The translations under genes and the position numbers were made by a program. Below are positions 11,119 through 24,079 of a stretch of 64,000 nucleotides of DNA, one piece after another. Below the pieces are notes generated by a model. The model had not been told where the DNA came from and searched no databases. It saw only the letters and a list, made by a program, of their open reading frames with translations. The stretch spans positions 137,697,501 to 137,761,500 of the forward strand of contig CM032232.1 in NCBI GenBank assembly GCA_019009955.1. The letters run 5' to 3'. Each line of letters opens with the position of its first letter. Positions within the stretch are counted from its first letter, which is position 1. Source of the stretch: Riptortus pedestris (lineage: Eukaryota > Arthropoda > Insecta > Hemiptera > Alydidae).

Positions 11119-11680
11119 CTACTACCCGTCTACATGGTCTGCCTCAAGCATATTCATAAGAACAGCTTTATAAGACTATAAAGTTTCAGTCTTTTCCTCG
11201 TTTATTCTGTAACTAAGTCATCTTCTGGCGGAGTGCAGTCAGCTGTAGTAGCAGTCAACAGTGCGTTGTATGCAGCAGTAATAAATACATCGGCCCTGTT
11301 TGCCATTTGTGCCCGCCTGTTGTATGCAGTTTGTTCCTTGCCTGCATTCTCAAGCCATTCATGTTTGATGACTTGTCAACCACCTGCTGTGGTTTGTTTT
11401 GCCGCATACTGTTTACTGGCTAATGCCTACAACAGAGTTTGCTGGATACGTCCTACGGGAGAACGGCTTAACACCAAAAGCTCGCTTGGAGTGGAATATT
11501 GTACTATTGTATTGTGATGCCTTTATTGTTATACAGTCATATGCTGATTGCAATTGGAAAAAAACTGCATGTACTAGTAATCTACACACTTGTTCGTTTC
11601 TGTGCAAATGAGGCCTTCCTGTTCAATTCTTGGAAGGAGACCATGTTTAGGAAATGGAAAAATATTTCCTAGTAAATAAA
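11119..11680. other. Unassigned; 94-codon frame 11233-11517 without recognisable domain
   Basis: A plus-strand frame rich in Ala, Cys and Ser and overlapping frames on both strands fall in a less AT-rich patch. No motif, splice site or repeat family was recognised, so no gene is called. Confidence 0.35.
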
Positions 11681-11681
11681 C

Positions 11682-11730
11682 GTCCGTAACGCAGGGGCTG
11701 TGTAAACTGAGCAGATTTCCCACGGGCTTG
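11682..11730 (+). repeat. Rep-A 5'-end fragment
   Basis: 'aaacgtccgtaacgcagggg' through 'gcagatttcccacggg', then unrelated sequence. Confidence 0.7.
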
Positions 11731-11779
11731 TATTATACCAGTACCTCACCTAGTATTCTCTATTTATATATAAAAAAAA

Positions 11780-12262
11780 GTCCGTCACACAGGGGCTGCG
11801 TAAACTAAGCAGATTTCCTATGTGAAGTTAAGCATTAGAGAAATCTGCATACTGGTAACACAACACCACCATAAGTAAATACAACAATACAATACAATAC
11901 AGTTACTTTTAATAAACTCCCAACTGAAACGGCTTCTGAATTGTAAGAATAATTTATATTTTAATAACTCAAATTTTAGTAGTCGAAGAACTAAAGAAGA
12001 GGGGGGGGGGGGGCGGATGAACAGAACGTATTTGCATAAATCTCACAAAGTAACGAAGGTTAGGTAAGGTTAGAAACTGCAGGTTAGGTTAGAAGCTTCC
12101 GCCAGAGCCGACTTACGAAAACGGCCGAACTAACCCCCGACCACAGACTTCATAAAAATGCAAATATCTCGGTTAATATTCAAGATAGAGAATAAGTGTA
12201 TATAACAATATTTATAGCAAATTTAATTTGCCATAAGATTGGTTCTATACAATTTTTCGAAC
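11780..12262 (+). repeat. Rep-A copy, 5' part
   Basis: Begins 'gtccgtcacacaggggctgc', includes a diverged segment with a G-run at 12000-12013 and 'aggttaggtaaggttag'. It carries the full core up to 'caatttttcga', where it meets an inverted copy. Confidence 0.8.
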
Positions 12263-13340
<1,078 letters not shown>

Positions 13341-14033
13341 TTTTAATAAATTGAAGTTCACAAACGCAATACTAAAATTGTAAACAAAAATATACCTAAA
13401 ATAAAAATTAAAAAAAAAATCGATGTATTTAATTTAATAATGAGAATTTGTAAGCTGGAAGAATATCTAACATTTCTAAAATTTCAAATGTTTTTTATAA
13501 GTTCCGCGGGAGGTATAATACGTCTTCTGTACCAAAAGTGTTAACACTAAAAGTAAAATATTTAATGAATAGGCAAGTTTAGGCAAGATCTGACGACGTT
13601 GTAAATAAGACAATATACTCCTAAAAACATGCCAAGTGGTATTTTTTCAAGCAAATACAAGCGATTTGCGAATTCAATTAAATAAAATTATTTTCAGCTC
13701 GATGTAAAAAAAAAAAAAAAAAAATTAGAGGAATTTTAAAAACCTTTTGTGCCAGTTTTTGATTTGTTATAATACCCTTAATGTGTACTGGAAACAACAA
13801 TAATTTATAAAATGAAATAAGAGTTCACGACGAATTTAATAAGCCAAGGCTTTTTTTAACATAGTAATTATAACCAGGCATTATGTAAAAACCATTGCAA
13901 TAATATGGCTAAAAATCAATCTGCTCAATTGAAAAGGGTTTTTGTAGTACTAACAATACAACCAAAATCCCAAATTAAAACTTTTATTTTTTCCCCCAAT
14001 GTCCAACATTACTGAAGGATCGCTCCAGTGTGT
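13341..14033. other. Unassigned AT-rich stretch
   Basis: No coding potential and no recognised family. There is an A-run at about 13705-13724. Confidence 0.4.
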
Positions 14034-14634
14034 AGTGGTCGCAATTTTTGTTTCATCGTTACGCAACTCGATATTTAACCGTTTTATGTAAAAAGATAGA
14101 TCAAGTTCGTTAATGGCTGAAATCGGACCAGAGGGAGTGGGGATTTTCGAAAATTCAAAATATCTCCGTTATTATGCGTCGGATCGAAAAATTGTATAGA
14201 ACCAATCTTATTGCACATTAAATTTACTATAAATATTGTTATACACATTTATTCTCTATCTTGAATATTAACCGAGATATTTGCATTTTTATGAAGTCTG
14301 TGGTCGGGTATAGTTCGGATTAGGTCGGCCATTTCCGTCATTGCTCGGCTTAGGTGGAAGCTTCTTCTAACCTTACCTTACCTTCGTTACTTTGTGAGAT
14401 TTATGCAAATCCCCCCCCCCTTCTTTAGTTCTTGGACTACTAAAATTTGAGTTATTAAAATATAAATTATTCTTACAATTCAGAAGCCGTTTCAGTTGGG
14501 AATTTATTTTAATTAACTGAAAGATTTCTCATTATCTAATCACGGTGGTATTGTGTTACCAGTATGCAGATTTCTCTATTGTAAAACTTCACATGGAAAA
14601 TCTGCTTAGTTTACGCAGCCCCTGCTTGACGGAC
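14034..14634 (-). repeat. Rep-A copy, minus, 3' end missing
   Basis: Begins inside the element at 'gtggtcgcaatttttg' and proceeds to GACGGAC. It shares the 'accttaccttcgttacttt' and 'acccccccccttct' segments with the copy at 11780, so the two belong to the same subgroup in opposite orientation. Confidence 0.8.
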
Positions 14635-14880
14635 TTTTCATGATAAAAAGAGGGGAAAAAACGTTATTTTGACCACTGGAATGCAGTATAGATACCTGGA
14701 AAACTTCACGGAGAAATGATGAGCCTATACACATTTATGGATCCTTGGAAGGAGGAAGTACAATCGTCGGAAGTAGAAAGGAGGGCGGTGTAGATGAATC
14801 AAAGTATAGAAATAGTTGTAGATTCAGAGAGTGGCGAGGCAAATGGTTCTCTATACTGCTACCGGCCTGTGCTTTGAATA

Positions 14881-15096
<216 letters not shown>

Positions 15097-15119
15097 ATCT
15101 CCCTTCCACACTCTAGCAC

Positions 15120-16145
15120 TGAGTTAGGCACGTTCCTGCCTACCCCCACCCCAGAGATATTCAATCCTCCACACAGAGCTGCCCCAGAAATATTGGCGTT
15201 TTTCGGCTGGCAATAAATCACAAATCTGTCATCTGACGTATATTATGTACCAGTGATGGGTCACAGAAACCAATAAAGATGCGTATGATAATTCTATGTG
15301 AATTCTCTGACTTCATTAAATTATTAATTTTCCGTACGTATTAAGAATACAACACATTTGTATAGGGTATATTTTTAGCATGAAAAGTTCTATAAATTAT
15401 CTTCTATGACTTTTGTCGATCAGATACAATGGAGCAAAGATATCTTACGTCACTTTCAAAATCAAACATTTCGTTTATTATTTAATAGGAGTAAAATTAA
15501 GTTAAGTCAAATTGTGAATTATTAAAAGCCTAACTGGTCAAAAGCATATAAGCATGTTGGTCATATGTTTTATGTTTATTCATGAAACTCTTGTCCAGAT
15601 ATTCAACAATTATCAGCAGATTTGTTGGATGGTAGAGGAACCACCTTATCAGGGTCAATAAAAATGCAATGTCCTCTACAACTACGTTGAAAATGTCTAA
15701 GAATAGCATTCATAGCAAGTTCCAAAAGTGTAGAAAGCAGTAAATTTAACGATAACAATCACTAAACACATAAATTGGGATCATATCTAGGTTCAAAAAA
15801 AAGAATAAATTAAGAAATAATTGACAACGTCTAAGTATAAGTCAAATTTAGGTAAAAGTTAAAAACACTATAAAACTATCTAACTAAAAAACGACGAACT
15901 AATTACTATACAAAAACTTATATTGTATCACGAAAAGGAAATGTCCTGGGTCCATAGGAAATGTGAAGAGAAAAAAGACAATGTTAATTATAGAAAGGGA
16001 AGATTGATTTTTTTACAAGATTTAGAATCCATAATAATGACAAATGTACTTGGGGCACATAGACAACACCAACTATTATTGACGTACCCTATGAATGCAC
16101 AATTTGCAATCAAAATATGTTCGAATTTAATGTTGAACATAATTT
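15120..16145. other. Unassigned AT-rich stretch
   Basis: Short frames only (for example 15923-16150). No exon signature, repeat terminus or family word was recognised. Confidence 0.4.
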
Positions 16146-16149
16146 TATA

Positions 16150-16196
16150 AAGCCACCGCGCAGGGGTTGCGTAAAATAAATAGATTTCCAACATCC
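16150..16196 (+). repeat. Rep-A 5'-end fragment
   Basis: 'aagccaccgcgcaggggttg' then 'cgtaaaataaatagatttcc', a degraded terminus. Confidence 0.6.
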
Positions 16197-16270
16197 TGGT
16201 ACAACACACTTTTGATCTGTCGCCAAATATTTCTATTTTAAAAACAAATGTGTAGAAGGTGACACAACAA

Positions 16271-16400
16271 ACACGAAAGAGCTACTAAAAACAAGAAAGA
16301 GCTACTAAAAACAAGAAAGAGCTACTAAAAACAAGAAAGAGCTACTAAAAACAAGAAAGAGCTACTAAAAACAAGAAAGAGTTACTAAAAAATGAAAAGA
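16271..16400. repeat. 20-bp tandem repeat, 5 perfect units plus partial flanks
   Basis: The unit GCTACTAAAAACAAGAAAGA is repeated without change from 16281 to 16380. A diverged partial unit lies on each side. Perfect identity implies recent slippage or unequal exchange. Confidence 0.95.
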
Positions 16401-16479
16401 ACAACAATTAGAGATCATCAATAGATTAACGAGATGTTTTGAATTTTCGAATTCCTAAACTCTTGCGATTTCGGGCAAT

Positions 16480-16840
16480 AAACGCAGGGGCTGCGTAAAC
16501 TAAGCAGATTGCCCACGTGAAGTTATATAATAGAGAAATCTCCATACGAGAGCCGAACAGTTACGGCAAATGGCCGAACTAGCTTTTGGCGGGAAACTCA
16601 GTCATTCGTTATCGGCCCAAAATTAATAAAAATGCAAATATCTCGGTTAGTATTCAAGATGGAGAATAAACGTATAGAACAATATTTGTAGTAAATTTAA
16701 TTTCCAATAAGATTGGTTCAATACGATTTTTCGATCAGACGTATAGTAACGGAGATTTTTCGAAAATCCTCCCCTTTAAACCCCCCCCCCCCCTCCCACT
16801 GGTCCGTTTTCAGCCGTTAACGAATTTGTACTTTCTTTTT
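16480..16840 (+). repeat. Rep-A copy, 5' part
   Basis: Starts at 'aaacgcaggggctgcgtaaa' (the GTCCGTCA tip is lost) and runs to 'ttgtactttctttt', where the next copy is inserted at the T/A run. Confidence 0.8.
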
Positions 16841-16844
16841 AAAA

Positions 16845-17633
16845 GTCCGTCATGTAGGGTCTGCGTAAACTAAGCAGATTTCCCTCGTGAAGTTTAGTAA
16901 TAGATAAATATACATACTGCTAACAACAACAACACCATGAATAAATACAAACGGTAATAAGAAATGTTTCATACAATTTCAATAACCTGCCGACAGGAAG
17001 CGTTAGGTTAGAAATGTAAATAAACGGGTCGGCCCGCCTCACCGGAAAGAAAAACAATTACTGAAATATATCAGAATATAACACATTAATTTTATTGAGA
17101 ACGATTTACAATATCTAGTACTGTAATTAATAATGAGTCAGAATAATTGTTATCTCAATCAATAAAATTTTAGTAGTCCAAAACTTTAAGATGAGGGGGG
17201 GGGGAGTCACCAGGGCATATTTGCATGTATCTCGTATAATAAAGGTCTCTTGAATACAATTTTTGGTATTTAAACTTCCAATAATGTGATTTATTATGTA
17301 GCAGAGTATTGTTTACGTAACATGAGTAGAAGTGGCGGTTTGCTGAAAACTGAAAAATGCAAATATCTCGGTTAATATTCAAGATAGAGAATAAACGTAT
17401 ATAACAATATTTATAGTAAATTTAATTTGCAATAAGATTGAGCATATACAATATTTCGATCCGATGCATAATAACGGAGATATTTGGAATTTTCGAAAAT
17501 CCCCCCTGTAAACCCCCCTCCCTCTAGTCCGATTTCAGCCATTAACGAACTCGATCTGACTTTTTACATAAAACGGTTAAATATCGAGTTTCGTAACGAT
17601 TAAACGAAAATTGCGACCGCTAGAGCGGTAACA

Positions 17634-17670
<37 letters not shown>

Positions 17671-17790
17671 TTTTGAACGGACCTCATTTTCGTCATCTAC
17701 TAGGTAGGATCGATGGACATTTGAAGAAAAATTTCGAAAATTCCGTCATGAGTACAACCTCAATAGCTGATTTCCCTTAAGGGAAATCTG
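16845..17790 (+). repeat. Rep-A copy, long form (946 bp), complete
   Basis: From GTCCGTCATG through the long-form middle ('gaaagaaaaacaattactg', 'tgagtcagaataattgtt', G-run, 'gtctcttgaatacaat'), core and a 30-nt (TA)n at 17637-17666, to the palindrome and CTGCT/AA. This is the best complete reference for the long subfamily. Confidence 0.9.
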
Positions 17791-17794
17791 CTAA

Positions 17795-17970
17795 TATGAT
17801 CTTTAGTATTGACTGAAACAGTTAAGTATTTAGTATGGTATAGATCAAATAAATATTTTCAAGACAATAAGGTAAAATCTTAATTCATGACGTCTTACGT
17901 AACGAACTTTCATGCATCTCGCGTAATAAAAGTCTCTTGAAAACAATATTTGGTGATTTCCTAGACTTCT
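17795..17970 (+). repeat. Old Rep-A related fragment
   Basis: 'gatctttagtattgactga' and 'gcgtaataaaagtctcttg' words match the module seen at 6830-7000 and 33450-33490. Confidence 0.55.
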
Positions 17971-18131
17971 TCGCTGGGCTAAATGTTCTCCTCTACATAC
18001 CATCTGCTCAACCATATTATATTTCTCTTAGACTAACCTCTTAATTAAAGTTAGTATAAATTATCCTCTTAATAAAGGATTGTCCAAATTAACTCGGGAT
18101 TGGGGCTGGCTGGTGGAAGTCCATCATCAAC

Positions 18132-18290
18132 GGAAGGATAAAAAGGTCAAAACAGCTCCACTTTCCGGAGTCTCTCCGGAGATGTCGGCTCAATAGGGAC
18201 CAACTCTAGAGCACTGAAGATGGGACGGTTCGCCCCGAAAGTACTCTGCATTTAATAAATTGAGGTGTTTTGACCTTACTATCCTCCCGT
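18132..18290. repeat. Small foldback-like unit
   Basis: 'ggaaggataaaaaggtcaaa' is matched in inverse by 'tttgaccttactatcctccc' (about 20 of 23). Between them is a short GC-rich hairpin, 'gggacggttcgcccc'. No target duplication was established. Confidence 0.45.
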
Positions 18291-18299
18291 CTATCAATT

Positions 18300-18640
18300 A
18301 TGATTTGTCACAACCTTCTTCAACTTGGACAAACGGTTAGCACTGTGGGACTCTTCAAACGAAATCATGCATTTAAGATTGATCTCAAAGTCGGTTATTG
18401 AATGTTTTCTTCAAAATCAGAGAAAAGAGAAAAAAATATTAATAATATGAATTGTTGGGTGAGAATCTGAAGATATGATCTGCTATGGAGGCTTTGCGGA
18501 AGTATGAATGTTGAAAGACTAACGCATAAAAGAACCGCAATTGCATGACTAACTTGCATTGAGAAGGGGTCAGGCACGCATGCATAGCTCAAATGTATTG
18601 CAGGTTTAGCCTAGCCGGAAATGAAATGTGTATTTTACTG
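18300..18640. other. Unassigned stretch
   Basis: No family or coding signature was recognised. The short minus-strand frame 18395-18592 lacks any motif. Confidence 0.35.
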
Positions 18641-18644
18641 TTCT

Positions 18645-18734
18645 GCTCAGGTTCTACTCATGACGCGATTTTTGACAAATTTCTTCAAATGACCATTGAT
18701 GCTACTAAACAGAAGACGAAATTAAAGTTCGTTC

Positions 18735-18788
<54 letters not shown>

Positions 18789-19148
18789 GTTTTATGGTAA
18801 TCAAACTCTATATACAAGTTGTTATTCTAAAACAAAAAAAAATGGTCGTTAATGGCTAAAATGTGACCTGTAGGAGAAGGGGTGAAAGTTGAAAATTCAA
18901 AATATCGCCGTTATTAAACGATAGATCGAAAAACGAAATAGAACCAATCGTATTGCAAATTAAATGTTTTTTTTTTGTTTGTTTTTTTAAAATGTTGTTA
19001 TATATATTTTTACACTATCTTGAATATTAACCTAGATATGTGCATTTTTTAGTTTTCATCAGTAAACCCCTACTCCTTGTCGTGGCAGAATAGCAATACG
19101 CTTTTATATCATGAACCACTTTATTCTTAGCTTAAATACCAAATTTTG
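18645..19148 (-). repeat. Rep-A copy, minus, diverged
   Basis: Begins at 'ttctactcatgacgcgattt' (palindrome lost), holds a (TA)n at 18734-18785 and ends in the 'gcttaaataccaaattttg' module of the long form. Confidence 0.8.
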
Positions 19149-19672
19149 AAAAAGAAATAAATGTACTAAATAAATACATTTAATATTAAATTAGGACATT
19201 GAAAAAATTAATATTTAGTTATTTTCATAATTTTAAAATTTCTATATAACATCATCGTGAAATTAAATAACAATTTTTTGACCTTCCGCCATAGATTGAT
19301 TAATAAAATCATATTAAGTGTTATCATCGATTGTTAAATATTTTGAACACATTTTTGATTTTAACCACCTATCGATTTATGAAGAAAAAATACACCTTTA
19401 TTGTGTACACATGAAATATGTGTATAAAATACAGGGCAACCATAATATTATTGATGGGACGAATTTTGTTATTATGTTTCTCTTCTACCGGTTTTGCTTT
19501 CGAAAAAAAAAGAGATATTGAGGCTGCACACATGACAGATTACGTCTTTCGTAAAATGTTATAAATTCATTCTCGATAACCTAGTGATGCTCTACAATTG
19601 TTGTCGTATATATTTTTTCGTAACTCACATATTAGTGAAATGATATATTTTTATGAAATGAAGTATATTTAT
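19149..19672. other. Unassigned very AT-rich stretch
   Basis: Homopolymer-rich with stops in all frames. It gives nothing beyond composition. Confidence 0.4.
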
Positions 19673-19673
19673 T

Positions 19674-19927
19674 TCCATTAAATATTTTTTTTTATTTATT
19701 TATTAACGTCCACTTTTTGCAACTTAGGCTAATCGGGACGGGTTATCTACAGGTTACCACCCGTTTCTAGCCAGGGTGGGATTTTAGGACGTTATTTAAT
19801 GAATTTCGTCACTAAATAATTTCCTTTGCCCAGGCGAGAATCGAACTCGCCACTCTAGGTTTACGATGTGAGATAAAGATCAACGCTTTAACTCACATGG
19901 CTAACCTGAGCCCCTCCATTAAATATT
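19674..19927 (-). mobile_element. tRNA-derived SINE with 13-bp target duplication
   Basis: TCCATTAAATATT flanks the element at 19674-19686 and 19915-19927. On the minus strand the 228-bp body starts GGGGCTCAGGTTAGCCATGT, giving an A-box-like TTAGCCATGTGAGTTAAAGC. It then has a B box, GAGTTCGATTCTC (consensus GGTTCGANTCC), followed by a tRNA-unrelated body and a tail of TAAATAAATAAA plus T/A. This is the expected layout of a Pol III SINE copied by LINE machinery. Its own tRNA-like head cannot make a full cloverleaf that I could verify. A truncated relative lies at 8266-8365. Confidence 0.9.
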
Positions 19928-20184
19928 ATCATAATATAATAAGATAGGTGAATAAGTTTTGTTTTCGATTCAAATTTTTCTAATATTATGTCAATTACAT
20001 TCTTTACAAATTATTGAATAATATTTGTACTTATAAAATACAATTGATATATATTATTAAATATTATAAACTTTATCAATTTAAATAATTATATACAATG
20101 CATTTAATAATATAATATCCACACTAGAAATATATCATATTTGTTTCATTTATTCGAATGAAAATTTATTTAAGTATGACAACT
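19928..20184. other. Unassigned AT-rich stretch
   Basis: Simple AT-rich DNA after the SINE, with no features seen. Confidence 0.4.
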
Positions 20185-21470
20185 TTTATAAATGAGGTAA
20201 GGCTAAGGTAGCTTCGCCCGGGAAATCACATGAGGCTGAATGAAGATGGTATTTTTTTGGGGCTTTACTTTGTACAATATTTTTACATTTTCCCGTCTCA
20301 ATGCTTAGGATTTACACCCGAGTCCGGTGTGCTGGGGTTATTTTAATAATAAAAATATTTGTTGTCTACTTAATTCTGCAAAATACACAATATTTTTATA
20401 TTACCCGTTTCTTCTTTTATATGTAACATAATCATTGATTATCGTATTAACCATATTATTCATAATCATAGAAAGAATGCTGCATCCCAAACCATCTATG
20501 AATTAACGTGACAATCACGTGATTGGTCTCCATTCAACCTGTTGAATCTATGGCTGTTAAGTTTAACGAAAGTGTATTAATACATCGAGGTACTAAGTTG
20601 AATAAATTCATACATGGATACGCATTGATGACTATAACAAAACGTCTAAGCAAATTACTTGCTTTATAAATTACAATAAAGATGTATATAACAAAAGTTA
20701 CTCTAAATATCAAATTAAACATATTTTTCCATGTGCAGGCAACGAAATATGACGATTTTTCATTTCGTGCCTCCCTAACAAACCCCACTCCCGTTCGTTC
20801 CTAAAAATGTTAATATAGCTTATAGTCAAAAATACGAAGTTTCGTTGATTTCGATTTAGTCTTTCGTGTCCTATGGCATTGTTGACCCCTTCTATAGTTT
20901 TTCGTGTATACCTCATTTATACTTCGTTATGCGGCAAAATTCCAGATGACAAAAGTTACTTTAAATAACAAAAGAAACAACTTTTGTTGTATACACGTTT
21001 GCCGAGAAATGAATAGATTACGAAATATTGCGATTTTACATTTAGCACCTCGCTTATAACCTCCACTCCTGTTCGTACCTGGAAATTGTTAATTACCTTA
21101 TAATCTGGAAGCTTATAATAACTAATCACATACAGAGTTTCGTTTAGTTCGGTTGAGTATTTTGTGCAATATAAAATTGTTGAGTCCCACTATATTTTTA
21201 GCACATAACTCATTCATACTTCGGTAAACGACAAAAGTGTATACAACAAAAGTTATTCTAAACAACTTTTGTTAAGTGCATATTTGCTAACTAACCAATA
21301 GGAAACGAAATATCGGTAGTTTTAATTTCAGACCTCTCTTATAACCCCCATTGCTGTTCGCCTCAGAGAATATTAATATAACCTAAAACCTAAGTTGGGT
21401 TAGTAGTAATATACATACCGAATTTCATAAAATCCGGGTTTACTGGAAGGTATATTTAAAAAAAATGTAG
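20185..21470 (-). mobile_element. Helitron-like element with about three tandem ~290-bp modules
   Basis: Minus-strand counterpart of the element at 35075-36031. The 3' end region holds 'aggtagcttcgcccggg', the complement of the 'cccgggtgaagccaggt' type hairpin. Modules share 'acaacttttgtt', 'aaacgaaatat', 'ataacccccactcctgttcg' and 'tactaacccaactta'-like words. No Rep/helicase coding region is present, so at best it is non-autonomous. The class is inferred from the GAAGC hairpin and the CTAG ending of the related copy. Confidence 0.55.
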
Positions 21471-21593
21471 TTAGTAGCAAAGCGATTTTAGCTTCTTACA
21501 TGATTCTCTGATATAATAGAACCAATCAAGGCGTTTGTACGCAGTCAATCCTAAACATTTTTTTTAATGGGGATTGACAAAATGTTAAAATTA

Positions 21594-23175
21594 TTAACCC
21601 TAGAAGGATAGCGTGAGTCAATTTTACTCCTGTGAAACACAGACTCCTCTCTCCTGCTACACTACTAGCGCCTACCCCCACCACCTCCCGTCTATGCCTC
21701 CTCAGGTCAGTGTGCTATGAGCTCCTGTGAAAGAAAAGTCTTATTCTTTCTTCAGCTATTCTCAACTACGTAAGTACTAAAAGTTATTGAGTTTTTTTAC
21801 TCATCAATACCCTTTAAAGGAAACCTCTAGAGTAATTTTTACTCATGGTTACTCTTAATGGTGTGCTACTGTAGAGTAATTTTTACTCATGGTTACCTTC
21901 AGTGAGGTAATTTTTATGAGTGACTTTTTTTCAGAAACGTCATATTGTAAGATGAATGGAAGAAGAGAGAAAAAAGTGTACACCAATCCATCAGAAGTAC
22001 TCGAAGCGATTCGGAAGATGGATGCAGGGGAGATATTATCCTCTGATGACGAAGAGGTAGACTATGTTGAGAAAGATGATCGTGAGGACTTTTCTGATGT
22101 TGAAAAAAAAAATTAAAAAAATGAAGAAGTGATCCAAAATTCACTCGTGGTATGACAGCTAAGAATAATAACATTTTATATTTAGAAGCTAACATTTTGA
22201 AAGGTAAAGAGGGAAAAGATCATCTAGGGCCTTTTTTGTGGCACACAAAGCCTTTAACGCAATGAAAATCAGAAAACCCCAAGACGAAATGTTGTTCACG
22301 TGAGACCTGGACCAGTAGGTGAAGCACGGAATGCAACGAAACCATCAGAGTGCTTTTGCTCTGAAGAAATATTGCAGATGGTTTTATGTCACACCAATGA
22401 AGAATTACACGCCAGAAGCTCAAATATAAAAAAAGATGATAATACACTGAGTGAACTATCTCTCCAGGAGTTAGAAGCTTGCTTCTAAAAAAGATAATCT
22501 TCTTGCAACATCCCATCTTTTTGGCGATTCCTTTTCTGGAAGCAGATACAGGGCAACAATGTCTGAGAAACGGTTTAAATTTATTTTGAACTGTCTCCGA
22601 TTTGATGACAAATTGACAAGGAACGAAAGGAAAAAGGCTAACAAACTTGCCCCTATTTCTGACATTTGGGAAATATTTCTGGCCAATTGAAGAGGACAGT
22701 ACAAACCAGGTTCATACGTGACGATTGATGAGCAGCTCGTGACATTCAGAGGCAAGTGCCCATTTAGAATTTTTGATGCCACAAAAAATATGGTATGAAG
22801 ATATTTATGATGGCTGACTGTGTGACAAAATATATGATTGATGCCATTCCATACACAAATAATTAACTATACATACATAGTAACATAACTGTTTTTGCTG
22901 TTACTTATGAATGATATTATTTTTTTGAATGTAAGAACTATTATGTTTTATGAAGCAAACATTGTTATGAACAAGAGTAATAATTATAATTATTAGCTTT
23001 ATAGTATTACTTATATATTCATCCACTCTCTATATTAGTTAGTAATAGTAAAATTATTTTTCAAGAAGTATTAGTTGTTAATCTTGGTTAAAAGGGGGAA
23101 ATGAATGTCAAGAGTCAAATTTACTCAAGGTTACCCTTAGTGTTAAGATGAAACACGCTACCTATCTAGGGTTAA
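21594..23175 (+). mobile_element. piggyBac element, 1574 bp, internally deleted
   Basis: TTAA at 21594-21597 and 23172-23175. The ends CCCTAGAAGGATAGCGTG and (reversed) CCCTAGATAGGTAGCGTG match at 15 of 18 positions and resemble the canonical piggyBac CCCTAGAAAGATA. The coding strand is plus and retains the N-terminal part of the transposase, up to just past the first catalytic Asp. Confidence 0.92.
21952..22863 (+). pseudogene. piggyBac transposase, N-terminal part only, frameshifted
   Basis: Starts with an acidic N-terminal tail (MNGRREKKVYTNPSEVLE..., then SSDDEEVDYVEKDD) usual for piggyBac transposases. A stop follows near 22116. A second segment (22300-22488) carries NATKPSECFCSEEILQMVL. 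After a frame change comes the DDE_Tnp_1_7-type core (22520-22860) with TMSEKRFKFILNCLRFDD, an in-frame stop near 22688 (FLAN*RG), then VTIDEQLVTFRGKCPFRIF, which includes the first catalytic Asp. A further stop follows, and the match ends at DAIPYTNN. The second and third acidic residues and the C-terminal zinc domain are deleted, so the product cannot be active. Confidence 0.85.
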
Positions 23176-23289
23176 TTTTGATCACCCATGAAGACTGTGA
23201 GGAATGTTTTTCTTATTAAGAGAAATTCCACTCATCGGTAATTTACATAGAGAATATGTGGTGAGATGTGATCACAAATTCGTTGTACC

Positions 23290-23338
23290 TGGCCGTTGAA
23301 AATCCGCTGACTTTACGCACCCCCTGCGTGATGGACTT
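23290..23338 (-). repeat. Rep-A 5'-end fragment
   Basis: 'aaaatccgctgactttacgc' and 'acccccctgcgtgatggac' type terminus only, minus orientation. Confidence 0.65.
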
Positions 23339-24079
23339 CAAATTACATTCTATCCGTGTATTTTTTTACACGCCCAGCTTAGGTCCCACGTTTTGTTTGC
23401 ACAGAAATAATGAATAGAATACAATATGACGCAATAATTGTGTCTATGCTGTCCTTGACTGCCTTTCATTAAAATAGAACACAGGGGGTCCTTCTGCCAC
23501 GTGTAGCGAATAATAGCCTAATAGCCAGGTGCTATTTCTCATCTTCTTTTTTTCGTCTCATAAAAATTCCTCCCAGCTGCGGAAATTCCATCTCAGATAC
23601 TCATAATGGTGACTTAAAATATCAATAAACGATAAAATTTGAGGAATTTTATCGGAAAATTATGTAAATCCAAAGAATTCCATTTTCCTTAGTCTGGATA
23701 ATATTTTAACTAATTTATTTATCTCGGGTGTCTTTGTCTTTTCGCATAGACTATAAAAATGTCCCTATTCGAATTGAATATCCTTATGTTATATTAAATG
23801 TTATATATTTTTTTAAGTATATGTACAAACACACACATATAGTGAATACATCAAGATCTTTTGCCTACTCAAATTTGTTAGAACCATCGTGTTCCTTTTG
23901 AAGCTGCTCTTTTCATATTACTATAACCTCAGATATTTATAAGATGTTTGATGTCTTCAAAAAATATTTTTTTAGCTTCCCTCTTCTCTTGTGCCCTTAA
24001 CTTCAAATATATTTGTTATACAGACGTTGTCCGATATGCCCAAGACGCTCACTTACCTCATTTATTAACTTCCAAGTTG
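23339..24079. other. Unassigned stretch
   Basis: No repeat word was recognised. The last 130 bp may be a degraded 5' continuation of the LINE that follows. Confidence 0.35.

Noticed and set aside
17170..17382. A 70-codon frame with tyrosine-rich words that recurs near 58992-59276 and in other loci
   Set aside because: It lies in the conserved non-coding core of Rep-A. Recurrence reflects repeat copies, the frame is on varying strands, and most copies have stops.
18185..18250. Hammerhead-ribozyme-like string (CTGAAGA ... CGAAAG), also hinted at near 2470 and 58660
   Set aside because: The core words are present, but the bases before CTGAAGA pair with those after GAAA (AGAG with CTCT), giving a plain hairpin rather than a three-stem hammerhead. 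In the other two loci the core is TTGAAGA or ATGAAGA. A covariance-model search would be decisive.
19850..19914. Possible genuine tRNA gene
   Set aside because: It has A- and B-box matches, but it is fused to a non-tRNA body with a TAAA tail and target duplications, and I could not pair a complete cloverleaf. It is a SINE head.
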